From Peptoniphilus lacydonensis (GTDB taxonomy: Bacteria; Bacillota; Clostridia; Tissierellales; Peptoniphilaceae), in assembly GCF_900106515.1 (NCBI RefSeq), contig NZ_FNWF01000003.1, positions 868,001-932,000 on the forward strand: 64,000 nt of DNA, read 5' to 3'. The stretch's first letter is position 1, and every line of letters begins with the position of its first letter. Below, piece by piece: positions 8,759 through 18,135 of this stretch. Made by a program: the position numbers and the translations under genes. The notes under the pieces were generated by a model. It was not told the DNA's origin. It searched no databases and worked only from the letters and a program-made list of their open reading frames with translations.

Positions 8759-9826
8759 ATGAATAGTCATGGTGCAAATATTTTTGAAATTGCAAAAAAT
8801 AATGGTATAGAAATAAAAGATATTAAAGATTTTTCTTCCAACATAAATCCCTTGGGACCAAGTGTAAAAGCTCTAAATTCTCTTAAAAATAATTTAGTTT
8901 TACTTTCAAGCTACCCCGATGTAGAGTACATAGATCTTAAAAATTCTATTTCAAATTATGCAAGTTGTGATGAAAAAAATATTGTACTTGGACTAGGCTC
9001 CACAGAAATTTTAAAGGATGCTATAAAATTTTTTAATCCAAAAATTTCTATGATACTCTCACCTTGTTACTCTGAATATGAAAATGAACTAAAAAAAATA
9101 AATTCTAAAATAATAGAATACAATCTAGAAGAAAAAAATAATTTCGAAATAAATTTAGACGAAATTATAAATTTAATAAATAAAAATAAAGTTGAACTTT
9201 TTGTCTTTGCAAATCCAAATAATCCCACTGGAACAATTTTAAGTGCGTTAGATATTGAAAAAATTTTAACAGAAACTGATGCAAAAATTTTAGTAGACGA
9301 AACTTATGTGGAATTTACAGACATGGATATTTTTTCTTCTACAAAGCTAACTAAACATTATAAAAATCTTGCGATAGTAAGAGGTACTTCAAAATTTTTT
9401 GCACTTCCTGGAATAAGACTTGGATATGGAATTTCTTCTGATAAAAACTTTTTAAATTATTTTAAAGAGAGGGAAGTTCTTTGGCAAATAAATTCTGTTG
9501 CAGAAATTTGTGGCAAGGTAATGTTTTCTGACAAAGAATATATTGATAAAATTTTTAATTTTATAGATTCTAGAAGAAATTATATTTACAATGAAATTTC
9601 TCAAATAAAAAATTTAAAACCTTTTAAAAGTTTTGGGAATTTTATTTTAATAAAAATTTTGAATGGGATAAATTCTACAAATTTGCGTGAAAAACTTTTA
9701 GAATATGGAATTGTTATAAGAGATTGTAAAACTTTTAAAAATTTAGACAATTCTTATTTTAGAATTTGCATTTTAGATGATAATTCAAATGAAAAATTAT
9801 TACAATTTTTAAAAGAAATTTATTAA
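8759..9826 (+). CDS. CobD/HisC-like PLP-dependent aminotransferase or decarboxylase
   Basis: A 355-residue fold-type I PLP enzyme. The N-terminal HGAN and DFSSNINPLGP phrases are typical of the L-threonine-O-3-phosphate decarboxylase (CobD) and histidinol-phosphate aminotransferase branch. FANPNNPTG near residue 160 and the aspartate in VDETY bind the cofactor. TSKFFALPGIRLGYG contains the Schiff-base lysine and the conserved phosphate-binding arginine. No cobalamin or histidine genes are nearby, so the substrate cannot be decided; CobD-like is favoured by the N terminus. Start at 8759 follows GGAGG. The downstream TraB-family gene is 10 bp away and co-transcribed. Confidence 0.8.
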   Translation: MNSHGANIFEIAKNNGIEIKDIKDFSSNINPLGPSVKALNSLKNNLVLLSSYPDVEYIDLKNSISNYASCDEKNIVLGLGSTEILKDAIKFFNPKISMILSPCYSEYENELKKINSKIIEYNLEEKNNFEINLDEIINLINKNKVELFVFANPNNPTGTILSALDIEKILTETDAKILVDETYVEFTDMDIFSSTKLTKHYKNLAIVRGTSKFFALPGIRLGYGISSDKNFLNYFKEREVLWQINSVAEICGKVMFSDKEYIDKIFNFIDSRRNYIYNEISQIKNLKPFKSFGNFILIKILNGINSTNLREKLLEYGIVIRDCKTFKNLDNSYFRICILDDNSNEKLLQFLKEIY

Positions 9827-9836
9827 TGGTGATAAA

Positions 9837-11267
9837 ATGAAAAAATTAAAAAAAATATTTTCTACTTTAGTCTTAGTGCCTTCACTTTTTGTGCCAAGTT
9901 TGACTTTTGCTGCAGATAGAAATGCTCCTGTTATTACTGAAGTCAAGGTAGAGGATAATTTTAATAAAAATAGCGAAAATCAAAATACTCTAGATAAAAA
10001 AATAGAAGAAGCTCACGAATTGAGATCTAAGGAAGAATCCACTGCACCTAAAGATCTAATATTTAGTCCTTGGGCAAGTAGTGAATTAAATGATATACAA
10101 TTTATGGGTTTATTTCCAATTTCAAGCTTTTCAAATGGAAAGGATTTTACAAAAGCTGTTACTAGGGAAGATGCAAATACAGCTTACAATCTTGCAAAAG
10201 AAAAAATTGAATCTCGCAACATAAAAACTGGTGGGAATTTTAATTTTAAAAATTTAAGTCGTCTTGAAACTTTAGAATCTATTTCAAAACTTTTAAATAA
10301 TGATAAATTTTCAATAAAATCTTTAAAAGATTTGAAAATATTTTTGGGCGAAGATAGTAAAAATTACTTAAATGAAAAAATTCCTCTTGAAGAAATGCTT
10401 TCTCTATACAATAGAGCTGTTAAAAAAGTTTTGCAAGACAATGACAAGGTATCAAAGGGATTTTTCTACGAAATAAATAACAAAAACAACAAAGTTTATA
10501 TGCTTGGATCCATTCATGTAGGCAGAAATTCCCTTTATCCTATTGACAATAATATTGTAAAGTCTTTAAAAAATTCTGATAAAATTTATATGGAGATAGA
10601 TTTAACGGATCAAGAAAAAATAGCAGAAATGCAAGAAAAAATTTATTACAAAGATGGCAGAAATTTAAAGGATGATTTGGGCGAAGAACTTTACGAAAGG
10701 GTATTAGATATTTTTAAAAATTTTGGAATGACTGAAGACCAAGTGAAAAGTATAAAGCCTTGGGCAATTTACAATACTCTCTCAATTGATCCCAATAGAG
10801 AAACTGCGACATCAGATTATGGAGTTGAGTCATATTTCTTGGCACTTAGTCTTTTAAATAAAATTGAAATAGACGAACTTGAATCTGTTGAATTTCAATC
10901 AGATTTACTCTCAAATTTTGACAAAGAGTCCTATATTTCTATGATAAAAAATCTTACATATGAAATTGAAAAAAATGGATACAAGAATATAAATGCCCAG
11001 CTTGATAAAATGATTGATGTCTGGGAAAAAGGCGACAAAGATAAAATGAAAATACTTTTATCTACAAATGGGGATAAAGCTGCAGAAAAATTTAACGAAG
11101 CACTTTTATCTGACAGAGATAAAAATATGGCAAAAAAAATTGACACATTATTAAAAGAAGATGGTAAAAACACTTACTTTATATTAATAGGATCAGCTCA
11201 TCTTGTTCCAGAAAATTCTGTAACAGGAATTTTAAAGAGCATGGGCTATAATGTTATAGAAAAATAA
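9837..11267 (+). CDS. Exported TraB/GumN-family protein with SLH-like N-terminal region
   Basis: A 476-residue exported protein with a signal peptide ending near TFAA (residue 25). Residues about 70-190 hold two degenerate SLH-like segments (SPWASSELNDIQFMGLFP and RLETLESISKLLN). The C-terminal half matches the TraB/GumN family (PF01963), known from conjugation inhibitors and EreA-like folds. Visible motifs are YMLGSIHVG, YMEIDLT, YGVESYF, a LES-x-EFQ phrase, and a FILIGSAHLVPE ending. These histidines and glutamates are the family's presumed metal/catalytic residues. The role is unknown; peptide or ester hydrolysis at the cell surface is a guess. A bidirectional terminator follows the stop. 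Confidence 0.8.
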   Translation: MKKLKKIFSTLVLVPSLFVPSLTFAADRNAPVITEVKVEDNFNKNSENQNTLDKKIEEAHELRSKEESTAPKDLIFSPWASSELNDIQFMGLFPISSFSNGKDFTKAVTREDANTAYNLAKEKIESRNIKTGGNFNFKNLSRLETLESISKLLNNDKFSIKSLKDLKIFLGEDSKNYLNEKIPLEEMLSLYNRAVKKVLQDNDKVSKGFFYEINNKNNKVYMLGSIHVGRNSLYPIDNNIVKSLKNSDKIYMEIDLTDQEKIAEMQEKIYYKDGRNLKDDLGEELYERVLDIFKNFGMTEDQVKSIKPWAIYNTLSIDPNRETATSDYGVESYFLALSLLNKIEIDELESVEFQSDLLSNFDKESYISMIKNLTYEIEKNGYKNINAQLDKMIDVWEKGDKDKMKILLSTNGDKAAEKFNEALLSDRDKNMAKKIDTLLKEDGKNTYFILIGSAHLVPENSVTGILKSMGYNVIEK

Positions 11268-11313
11268 AAAAGACGAGGTACATATCAATATTAGATGTGT
11301 ACTTCGTCTTTTT
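11266..11313. terminator. Bidirectional terminator between TraB-family gene and cyuA
   Basis: AAAAAGACGA and TACATATC pair with GATGTGTA and TTCGTCTTTTT around an AATATTA loop. It serves two convergent genes. Confidence 0.9.
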
Positions 11314-11323
11314 ATTAAAATTT

Positions 11324-12568
11324 TTATTTTCCTATCATTTCCTTTAAAATTACTTCGTCAGTTTCCATCATTCCGTCCTTTGCAATGTGACCAATAGTTT
11401 TTATCATTTCATCAACATCTTTTTTTACAATTCCATCTCCTGCTTTAAAAGAATTTCCAGATTTTGCTTGTCTATAAGATAAAAATGCCATTTTTAAACT
11501 AGATGCAATTTTCATAGCACAAGATTCCTTTGCTCCATCGCAAATTATTCCAGAATTTGTGGCAAGTGAATTTATTAGGGTTTCCTTTATCAATTCCTTG
11601 TCTTCTCCATTTAAAAAGGCAATGCCACAAATAGAAGCAGAAGCTGCAGATACAACTCCACAGTAAGCAGAAAGTTCTCCAATTCCTTCTTTTATGTAAA
11701 GGCCAATTAAATTTGCAAAAATAAGACTTCTATAAAGAGTGTCGCTGTCAATATTATTTTCCCTTGCGTACATAATTACAGGTACAGAAACAGTTATGCC
11801 TTGATTTCCGCTGCCTGAATTTATTACAACTGGTTTTTCGCAACCAGACATTCTCGCATCAGAACCTGCTGCAGCATAGGCGACAAATTTTTCATAATTT
11901 TTGTCATTTGCATCAGTTAAAACTAATTTGCCAATATTTGCTCCCCAATTATTTTTAATTCCTTCTTCTGCAATTGCACAGTTGTATTCAATTTCTGTAT
12001 CTAGTAAATCTTTTATACTTTCATAATCTCCATTTTTCGCAAAATCATAAATTTTATCAAAGGATAAATCTATTTTATTTTCTTCACACTCTTCTTCATA
12101 TTTTTTTTCAAATAAAACTTCATCATTTAAACTTTCATAAATAATATTTGTATGAAAATCATTTATAATTACTTCAGATTTATTTTTATCTGATTCCATA
12201 ATTATATCTATATAAAGACCTTTCTTTTCATGAAGCAAAATAATTTCAACTAGACCTTTTTCTATTAAATCATCAAGTATATCTAGCTTACTTTTATCTA
12301 TGCCAGATAGAACTTCAAGTTTCTTTTTATAATCACCTAGAAAAGCTCCAGCTGCAAGTGAAATTTCTATTCCCTTTCTCCCATCAGTTCCTGGAACTTT
12401 AACACTATTTACATTTTTAATCATATTGCCCGATAACTTTGCTGTAATTTTTTTTGGATTTTCTCCCAAAATAAATCTGGCACGACTTGCACCATAAGCC
12501 AAAGCTATGGGCTCAGTACAGCCAAAAGCTGGAATCATCTTTTCTCTTAAAAAATTATTGTAATCCAT
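11324..12568 (-). CDS. cyuA: L-cysteine desulfidase (UPF0597/CyuA family)
   Basis: A 414-residue enzyme of the UPF0597/CyuA family, which breaks L-cysteine into pyruvate, ammonia and sulfide using a 4Fe-4S cluster and is related to serine dehydratase. Family motifs are present: FGCTEPIALAYG near residue 15, SGSGNQG near 265, LSAYCGVVSA near 310, and ICDGAKESCAMK near 350, which together supply the conserved cysteines. Divergent from the YfcC transporter/PepD operon across a 289-bp gap. All three genes point to amino-acid or peptide catabolism. Serine dehydratase activity is an alternative for some family members. Confidence 0.88.
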   Translation of the reverse strand: MDYNNFLREKMIPAFGCTEPIALAYGASRARFILGENPKKITAKLSGNMIKNVNSVKVPGTDGRKGIEISLAAGAFLGDYKKKLEVLSGIDKSKLDILDDLIEKGLVEIILLHEKKGLYIDIIMESDKNKSEVIINDFHTNIIYESLNDEVLFEKKYEEECEENKIDLSFDKIYDFAKNGDYESIKDLLDTEIEYNCAIAEEGIKNNWGANIGKLVLTDANDKNYEKFVAYAAAGSDARMSGCEKPVVINSGSGNQGITVSVPVIMYARENNIDSDTLYRSLIFANLIGLYIKEGIGELSAYCGVVSAASASICGIAFLNGEDKELIKETLINSLATNSGIICDGAKESCAMKIASSLKMAFLSYRQAKSGNSFKAGDGIVKKDVDEMIKTIGHIAKDGMMETDEVILKEMIGK

Positions 12569-12808
12569 AAAAATTTCCTTCCTCTTTTATTTTTTTACAA
12601 CTATATTATATCAAAATTTTTTTAATTTTATTATCTTATATAGACTTAAATTACAATCTAAATTGCAACAATAAATTAACCACTTTTAAATAAAAAATTA
12701 AATTAGGTTATATAATTTTCCATATATCTAGGAAAATTTTTTCTATTAATTTCAAAATATAATAGCTCATTCTTAATTATAAGATGAATTAATACATATT
12801 TTATTGTT

Positions 12809-12837
12809 TTGACAATGTTTTCACATGATGTTATATT
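12809..12837 (+). promoter_or_regulatory. Sigma-A promoter of yfcC-pepD operon
   Basis: TTGACA (12809-12814), a 17-bp spacer, then TATATT (12832-12837). Predicted transcription start near 12843 excludes the in-frame upstream ATG at 12825 and supports the start at 12858. The rest of the 12569-12857 gap is AT-rich and shows no gene. Confidence 0.82.
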
Positions 12838-12857
12838 TTAGTTGGGAGGTTTTTTAT

Positions 12858-14267
12858 ATGGCAAATTTTAAGAAAAAATTTAAAAATTTCAAATCACCTG
12901 ACGCATTATTACTAATATGTATTTTAATGGTAATTGTATCAATTTTAACTTATTTAATCCCAGCAGGAGAATATACTAGGCTATTAGATCCTAAAACTGG
13001 TAAAGAAATGGTTGATCCTAATTCATTCCATTTTATCGAAAATACACCAGTTGGTCCATGGAAAGTATTATCTTCTGTACATCAGGGACTTGTTGAATCT
13101 TCAGAAATCACTTCATTTTTATTTATTATTGGAGGTGCTTTTGGCGTTTTGAATTCAACAGGTGCTTTAGAAGCATTGATTTCAAGAACAGCTACTAAGT
13201 TAAAAGGTAAAGAAAAACTAGTTGTAATATTCTTTGTAACTTTATGGGCACTAGGAGGTGCTTTCTTAGGTAACTTTGAGGAATGTTTAGCATTCTTACC
13301 GATGCAAATAACTTTGTGCCTAGCTTTAGGATTTGATTCTATAACAGGTGTGGTTATAGGTATATGTGGTGTTGCTGTTGGTTATATTGGTGGAGTTATG
13401 AACCCTTTCACCTTAGGAATTTCACAACAAATTGCACAATTACCGCCCTATTCAGGAATTGGATTTAGACTAATTTTATGGCTAGTAACACTTATTGTAA
13501 CAATCGCATACATATATAGATATGCTGATAAAATTCACAAAAATCCTCAACTATCTCTATCTTATGAAGAAGATAAAACAAGTAAATATAGAGAAGAAAT
13601 TTCTACAAATATTGAATTTTCAATAAGACATAAATTAATATTGTTATCTTTTATATTAGCTGTTATAGGTATCGTTTATGGGGTAATTGTATATCAGTTT
13701 TACTTAGGAGAAATGGCAGCTGTATTTATATTACTAACTATAATTGTAGCTATTATTTCAGATAAACAAGCAAATGATACAGTTAATGCTTTTGCAAATG
13801 GAGCTGCTGATTTACTTTATCCTTGTTTATGTGTAGGATTGGCAAGAGGATTAACTATAGTAATGATGGACGGTCATATCCTTGATGTTATAGTTCATTC
13901 TTTGACAAGGGTTTTAGGAAATCTTCCATCAATAGTATCTGCTCCACTATCTTTTATAGTAATATCTATAATTAATCTATTTGTCCCATCTGGTTCAGGA
14001 AAAGCAGTAATCATTATGCCTATCTTAGTTCCATTGGCAGATATATTAGGAATAACAAGACAAACAGTTGCTCTTGCTTTTCACATGGGCGATGGTATAA
14101 CCAACTTACTTTCACCAGCCGAAGCTACAATAATGGTTTCTCTAGGCTTAATGAAAATTTCATATGGAAAATGGATTAAATGGTTTTGGAAATTAGTTTT
14201 ACTTTGGTACTTAATTGGTATAACAGCTTGTATTGTCGCTGTAAATATTGGTCTTGGACCATTCTAG
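12858..14267 (+). CDS. YfcC-family transporter (C4-dicarboxylate anaerobic carrier superfamily)
   Basis: A 469-residue integral membrane protein with about 11-12 hydrophobic segments. It belongs to the YfcC branch of the PF03606 family, which includes uptake systems for amino acids, dipeptides and short-chain acids. The early phrase DALLLICILMVIVSILTYLIPAGEY and the later LFVPSGSGKAVIIMPILVPL with GDGITNLLSP are typical of the two inverted halves. The start at 12858 has GGGAGG at the right distance. The next gene, a Xaa-His dipeptidase, begins 9 bp later, so peptide or histidine-related uptake is a reasonable inference, but the substrate is not readable from sequence. Confidence 0.85.
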   Translation: MANFKKKFKNFKSPDALLLICILMVIVSILTYLIPAGEYTRLLDPKTGKEMVDPNSFHFIENTPVGPWKVLSSVHQGLVESSEITSFLFIIGGAFGVLNSTGALEALISRTATKLKGKEKLVVIFFVTLWALGGAFLGNFEECLAFLPMQITLCLALGFDSITGVVIGICGVAVGYIGGVMNPFTLGISQQIAQLPPYSGIGFRLILWLVTLIVTIAYIYRYADKIHKNPQLSLSYEEDKTSKYREEISTNIEFSIRHKLILLSFILAVIGIVYGVIVYQFYLGEMAAVFILLTIIVAIISDKQANDTVNAFANGAADLLYPCLCVGLARGLTIVMMDGHILDVIVHSLTRVLGNLPSIVSAPLSFIVISIINLFVPSGSGKAVIIMPILVPLADILGITRQTVALAFHMGDGITNLLSPAEATIMVSLGLMKISYGKWIKWFWKLVLLWYLIGITACIVAVNIGLGPF

Positions 14268-14276
14268 GAGGTAATA

Positions 14277-15725
14277 ATGAATAAATTTAATTCAATTGAC
14301 GACTTAAAAAAAATTCAAATTTTTAATAATTTTTTAAAACTTACAGAAATTCCTAGGCCATCTTTTAAAGAAAAAAGAGTATCTGATTTTTTAAAAAATT
14401 GGGCTGAAAAACTTAATCTTATTGTTAAACAAGACAATAATTTTAATTTATTAATATTAAAAGAAGGTCAAAATGGAGGAGAAAATAAGGAACCTCTAAT
14501 TTTGCAAGCTCATTTAGATATGGTTTGTCAGAAAAAAGACGGATTTTCATTTGATTTTGACAAAGATCCTATACCTGTTCAAATTAATGACGATGAACTT
14601 AACACTGGTGGAAAGACCACTCTTGGTGCTGATAATGGCATTGGAGTAGCTATAATAATGTCAATTCTAGAAGATAAAGAAATTTCACATCCTCCAATTA
14701 CTGCTATATTTACTACTGTTGAAGAAGATGATTTTAGCGGTGTTAATAATTTATCAAAAGATTGGATAATAGGAAATAGAGCTATCAATATTGATAACAG
14801 TAAAGATAATGAAATTATATCAGGAAGTAATGGTGGAGCTGGTGTAACCTTGTCTATTAAAGTTAATAGACAAAATAGAAAATTTGCAAATACTTTTAAA
14901 ATAAAAGTTGGTGGATTTTTAGGAGGACATTCTGGAGAAGATATATCAAAAGGTAGAGGAAATGCTATTATAGTTTTATCTAGATTGTTAGAAAAATTAA
15001 AAAATAATATAGAAGTTTTAGATATTAATGGTGGTACCTTTAGACTTGCTATTCCTAGAGAATCTTTTGCAATTATAAGCACAAATTTAGATAAAAATGA
15101 ATTAAATAATATTCTCAGTGAATTTGAAAAAGAAATTCATTATGAATATAATTCTTTTTCTGATACTATTTATATTAGTTCTGAAGATTCAAATTCAGAC
15201 CAAAAAGCAATAAAATCAGAAGATTTTTATAAGATAATCAATATTATAAAATTATATCCTAATGGAATTTTTGAAGTAGATCCTAAAAATCATGTAGTTA
15301 TCTCATCAAATAATTTAGGTGAGATTAAAATCGAAGATAACTGTGTTAAATTTATAAATGAGATAAGAGCTATGGAAAAATCCCAGGTTGAATATACTTA
15401 TAATAAAATTTCTACAATAGCCGATATATATAATGGAAGTCTAGAAATATATGCAAAATACCCAGGTTGGAGATTTAACCCAGATAGCAAATTGAGAAAA
15501 GATTATAAAGAATTATTTGAAAAAGAACTCAATAAAAAAATAGAAATAAAAGTTTCACCTGCTGGTCTAGAATCAGGTTATCTTTTAGAAAAGAAACCTA
15601 ATCTAGATATAATTAGTGTTGGTCCTAATCACACAGGACTCCACAGTCCTTCTGAATCAGCCAACATTCCATCTATAATAAATTTTTACGAAGCTTTTAA
15701 AGTATTTCTTTCACAAATAAATTAA
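14277..15725 (+). CDS. pepD: Aminoacyl-histidine dipeptidase (peptidase M20C, PepD)
   Basis: A 482-residue cytoplasmic zinc dipeptidase of the M20C family, which hydrolyses Xaa-His dipeptides such as carnosine and many other dipeptides. Metal and catalytic motifs appear in order: QAHLDMVCQ, TTLGADNGIG, TTVEEDDFSG, INIDNS, GGFLGGHSGEDI, and a C-terminal GPNHTGLHSPSE with a metal-ligand histidine. Length is normal. It follows the YfcC transporter in one operon, matching import followed by intracellular hydrolysis. Confidence 0.93.
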   Translation: MNKFNSIDDLKKIQIFNNFLKLTEIPRPSFKEKRVSDFLKNWAEKLNLIVKQDNNFNLLILKEGQNGGENKEPLILQAHLDMVCQKKDGFSFDFDKDPIPVQINDDELNTGGKTTLGADNGIGVAIIMSILEDKEISHPPITAIFTTVEEDDFSGVNNLSKDWIIGNRAINIDNSKDNEIISGSNGGAGVTLSIKVNRQNRKFANTFKIKVGGFLGGHSGEDISKGRGNAIIVLSRLLEKLKNNIEVLDINGGTFRLAIPRESFAIISTNLDKNELNNILSEFEKEIHYEYNSFSDTIYISSEDSNSDQKAIKSEDFYKIINIIKLYPNGIFEVDPKNHVVISSNNLGEIKIEDNCVKFINEIRAMEKSQVEYTYNKISTIADIYNGSLEIYAKYPGWRFNPDSKLRKDYKELFEKELNKKIEIKVSPAGLESGYLLEKKPNLDIISVGPNHTGLHSPSESANIPSIINFYEAFKVFLSQIN

Positions 15726-15742
15726 ATATAATTTACAAAAAA

Positions 15743-15780
15743 TAAAGGTCTTAGAAACATTTCTAAGGCCTATACTTTTA
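15743..15780. terminator. Terminator shared by pepD and glpK
   Basis: GGTCTTAGAAA pairs with TTTCTAAGGCC across a CAT loop, followed on the plus strand by TATACTTTTATT. It lies between convergent genes. Confidence 0.8.
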
Positions 15781-15797
15781 TTAAACTTTTATATTAT

Positions 15798-17285
15798 TTA
15801 TTTTGTCCAATTCATAGAATACTTTACAGCTTCGTGCCATCTTTTCATTTTTTCTTTTCTTTCTTTTTCATCCATATCTGGCTCAAAATATTTTTCTATT
15901 TCATTATTTTCTCTTATTTCGTCAATATTTTCCCAAAATCCAACTGCAAGTCCAGCCATATAACAAGCACCAAGAGCTGTTAACTCAATTACTTTTGGTC
16001 TTGTGACTTCAACATTTACTATACTAGATAAAAAACTCATAAGAAAATTATTTTTGCTCACTCCACCATCAACTTTTAGAGATTTTATTTTTGTATTTGC
16101 ATCTTCTTGCATTGCATTTATAACGTCACAACTTAAATAAGCAATAGACTCAAGTGCTGCACGCACAACGTGATATTTGTTTACAGATCCACTTAATCCA
16201 ACTATACTTCCCCTTGCGTATTGATCCCAATAAGGTGCTCCAAGTCCTGTAAATGCCGGTATAAAATAACAATCATTTGTATCTTCTACTTTTCCTGCCA
16301 TATATTCAGAATCATCTGCCTGATCAATTATTCTAAGATTATCACGCAAAAAATCTATGCAAGATCCTGCTTCAAAAATTGAACCTTCTAGTGCATACTT
16401 AATTTCTCCATCTATTGCCCATGCAATTGTAGAAACAAGTCCATTTTGAGAACGAATAAGCTCATCGCCTGTGTTCATTAAAACAAAGGCTCCTGTTCCA
16501 AAGGTAGATTTTGCCATTCCTTTTTCAAAGGAAGCTGTTCCAAAAAGTGATGACTGTTGATCACCTATTGCCGATGCAATAGGAATTTCACAACCTAAAT
16601 ATTTTGATTTTGATTTACCATAAACTTCGCTAGAATCTTTTATCTCTGGCAGCATTGACCTTGGTATATCAAAAAGTTCTAATAATTCATTATCCCACTT
16701 TTTTTCTTTTATATTAAATAGAAGTGTTCTCGATGCATTTGTATAATCTGTTATATGTACTTCTCCATCTGTCAATTTATAAATCAAATAGGTTTCCACT
16801 GTTCCAAAGAGAAGTTCATCTCGATTAGCCATCTCTCTTGCACCTTCGACATTATCAAGTATCCATTTTATTTTTGTCGCAGAAAAATAAGGGTCAATTA
16901 CAAGACCAGTCTTTTCTCTTATTTTTTCTTCCAAACCTTTTTCTTTTAATTCTTCACAATATTTTGAAGTTCTCTTACATTGCCAAACTATGGCATTATA
17001 AATAGGCTCCATTGTTTTTTTATTCCACACAATTGTAGTTTCTCTTTGATTTGTAATTCCAATTGCACAAATATCTTTTGGATCTATTTCCTTTTTTGAC
17101 ATTGCTTCAACTGCAGTACCTATTTGTTTTGACCAAATATCTTCTGGTTCTTCTTCCACATATCCAGGTTTTGGAAAATGTTTAATTAAATCTTTTTGTG
17201 CAACAGATATGGGATTTCCCTTTTTATCAAAAATTATTGTCCTAGCAGATGTAGTTCCTGCATCAAATGCCATTATATATTTCAA
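15798..17285 (-). CDS. glpK: Glycerol kinase
   Basis: A 495-residue FGGY-family kinase that phosphorylates glycerol to glycerol-3-phosphate in the cytoplasm. DAGTTSARTIIFD at the N terminus is the phosphate-1 loop. ITNQRETTIVW, IVWQCKRT, GDQQSSLFG, KSTFGTGAFVLMNTG and FTGLGAPYWD are glycerol-kinase landmarks with the substrate-contact residues. Slight departures from the common forms (DAGTTSAR for DQGTTSSR, FGTVETYLIYKL for FGTIDTWLIWKL) do not change the call. It stands alone here with no glycerol facilitator or GlpD/GlpO nearby. Confidence 0.93.
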   Translation of the reverse strand: MKYIMAFDAGTTSARTIIFDKKGNPISVAQKDLIKHFPKPGYVEEEPEDIWSKQIGTAVEAMSKKEIDPKDICAIGITNQRETTIVWNKKTMEPIYNAIVWQCKRTSKYCEELKEKGLEEKIREKTGLVIDPYFSATKIKWILDNVEGAREMANRDELLFGTVETYLIYKLTDGEVHITDYTNASRTLLFNIKEKKWDNELLELFDIPRSMLPEIKDSSEVYGKSKSKYLGCEIPIASAIGDQQSSLFGTASFEKGMAKSTFGTGAFVLMNTGDELIRSQNGLVSTIAWAIDGEIKYALEGSIFEAGSCIDFLRDNLRIIDQADDSEYMAGKVEDTNDCYFIPAFTGLGAPYWDQYARGSIVGLSGSVNKYHVVRAALESIAYLSCDVINAMQEDANTKIKSLKVDGGVSKNNFLMSFLSSIVNVEVTRPKVIELTALGACYMAGLAVGFWENIDEIRENNEIEKYFEPDMDEKERKEKMKRWHEAVKYSMNWTK

Positions 17286-17364
17286 ATTATCACCTTATTT
17301 ATTTTTAAATTTTAATTTCTTTTCATTAGTGTTATATTAGTGTTATAATTGTTTTAAATTATTT

Positions 17365-17440
17365 GCTGATATGGCTCAGTTGGTAGAGCAATTGATTCGT
17401 AATCAATAGGTCGGCGGTTCGATCCCGCCTATCAGCTCCA
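17365..17440 (+). tRNA. tRNA-Thr (anticodon CGT)
   Basis: A complete 76-nt cloverleaf: acceptor GCTGATA with TATCAGC, D arm GCTC-AGTTGGTA-GAGC, anticodon stem ATTGA/TCAAT with loop TTCGTAA (anticodon CGT at 17398-17400), T arm GGCGGTTCGATCCCGCC, discriminator T and an encoded CCA. TATAAT at 17344-17349 is a probable -10. Confidence 0.97.
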
Positions 17441-17441
17441 A

Positions 17442-17474
17442 AAAAAGTGTTGGTTTTTTTTCCAACACTTTTTT
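17442..17474. terminator. Bidirectional terminator after tRNA-Thr and psiE-like gene
   Basis: AAAAAGTGTTGG pairs perfectly with CCAACACTTTTTT across a T-rich loop. On the minus strand it ends the rsbV-rsbW-sigB-psiE transcript. Confidence 0.92.
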
Positions 17475-17493
17475 ATTTATTTTTATTATTTTA

Positions 17494-18135
17494 TTAATTT
17501 TTATCAATTTTTTCAATTGAAACTGTTTCTATGACTCCACCAGATGACATACTCATTATTTGATAAATACACTTTCCATCATCGACTATAACTCCGATTT
17601 CAGGTTCCTCTGCATTTTTTACAAGAAGAGCATATACATATCCTCCAATTGTTTTGGAATCTTTTGGATCAATTTCAAATCCATATTTTGAATTTAATCT
17701 CTTAATAGTTGTAGTTGCAGAAAATTCATTGTATTTATTTTTTTCATTTTCAATTCTTGCTCCAGTAAGTAAATATTTTCTAACTGCAAATAAAATCGCA
17801 ATTGCGGTAGTAGCAAATAAAAGATCGAGCATAGTGTCAGAATAAACTAGCATTTTCCTTGAGATAACAAGTAAAATCAAGTGAAGAATATTAGTATCAG
17901 TATGTGCTATCATCAAAACCACAAATTCTATTGCTATCACAAGTAAAAGCACATGAGAAAGAAAATTTTGAAATATTTCATAAGATAGTGTTGCATCACT
18001 TGTAAGTATTTTAAAGTAATATTTTAAAATATCTGGAATTGAAATTATAACTCCTGCTATTAATAAAATTGAAACTATAATTTCAAAAATATTTACTAGT
18101 TTTAAAAGAATAACTAAGTACCTATTTCTATTCAT
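17494..18135 (-). CDS. PsiE-like membrane protein with C-terminal CorC/TrkA-C-like domain
   Basis: A 213-residue membrane protein. Residues about 8-120 contain four hydrophobic helices with the pattern IEFVVLMI...ILLVISRKMLVY, resembling the phosphate-starvation-inducible PsiE family. Residues about 148-210 (KYGFEIDPKDSKTIGGYVYALL to the end) resemble the transporter-associated CorC/HlyC domain. Function unknown. Its ATG overlaps the sigma-factor stop by one base (TAATG) with GGAGG just before it, so it is the last gene of the rsbV-rsbW-sigB unit and may be a target or accessory of that sigma factor (inference). Confidence 0.65.
   Translation of the reverse strand: MNRNRYLVILLKLVNIFEIIVSILLIAGVIISIPDILKYYFKILTSDATLSYEIFQNFLSHVLLLVIAIEFVVLMIAHTDTNILHLILLVISRKMLVYSDTMLDLLFATTAIAILFAVRKYLLTGARIENEKNKYNEFSATTTIKRLNSKYGFEIDPKDSKTIGGYVYALLVKNAEEPEIGVIVDDGKCIYQIMSMSSGGVIETVSIEKIDKN

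Noticed and set aside
12825-12857. Upstream ATG extending the YfcC protein by 11 residues
   Set aside because: It lies within the predicted -35/-10 promoter region and lacks a ribosome binding site.
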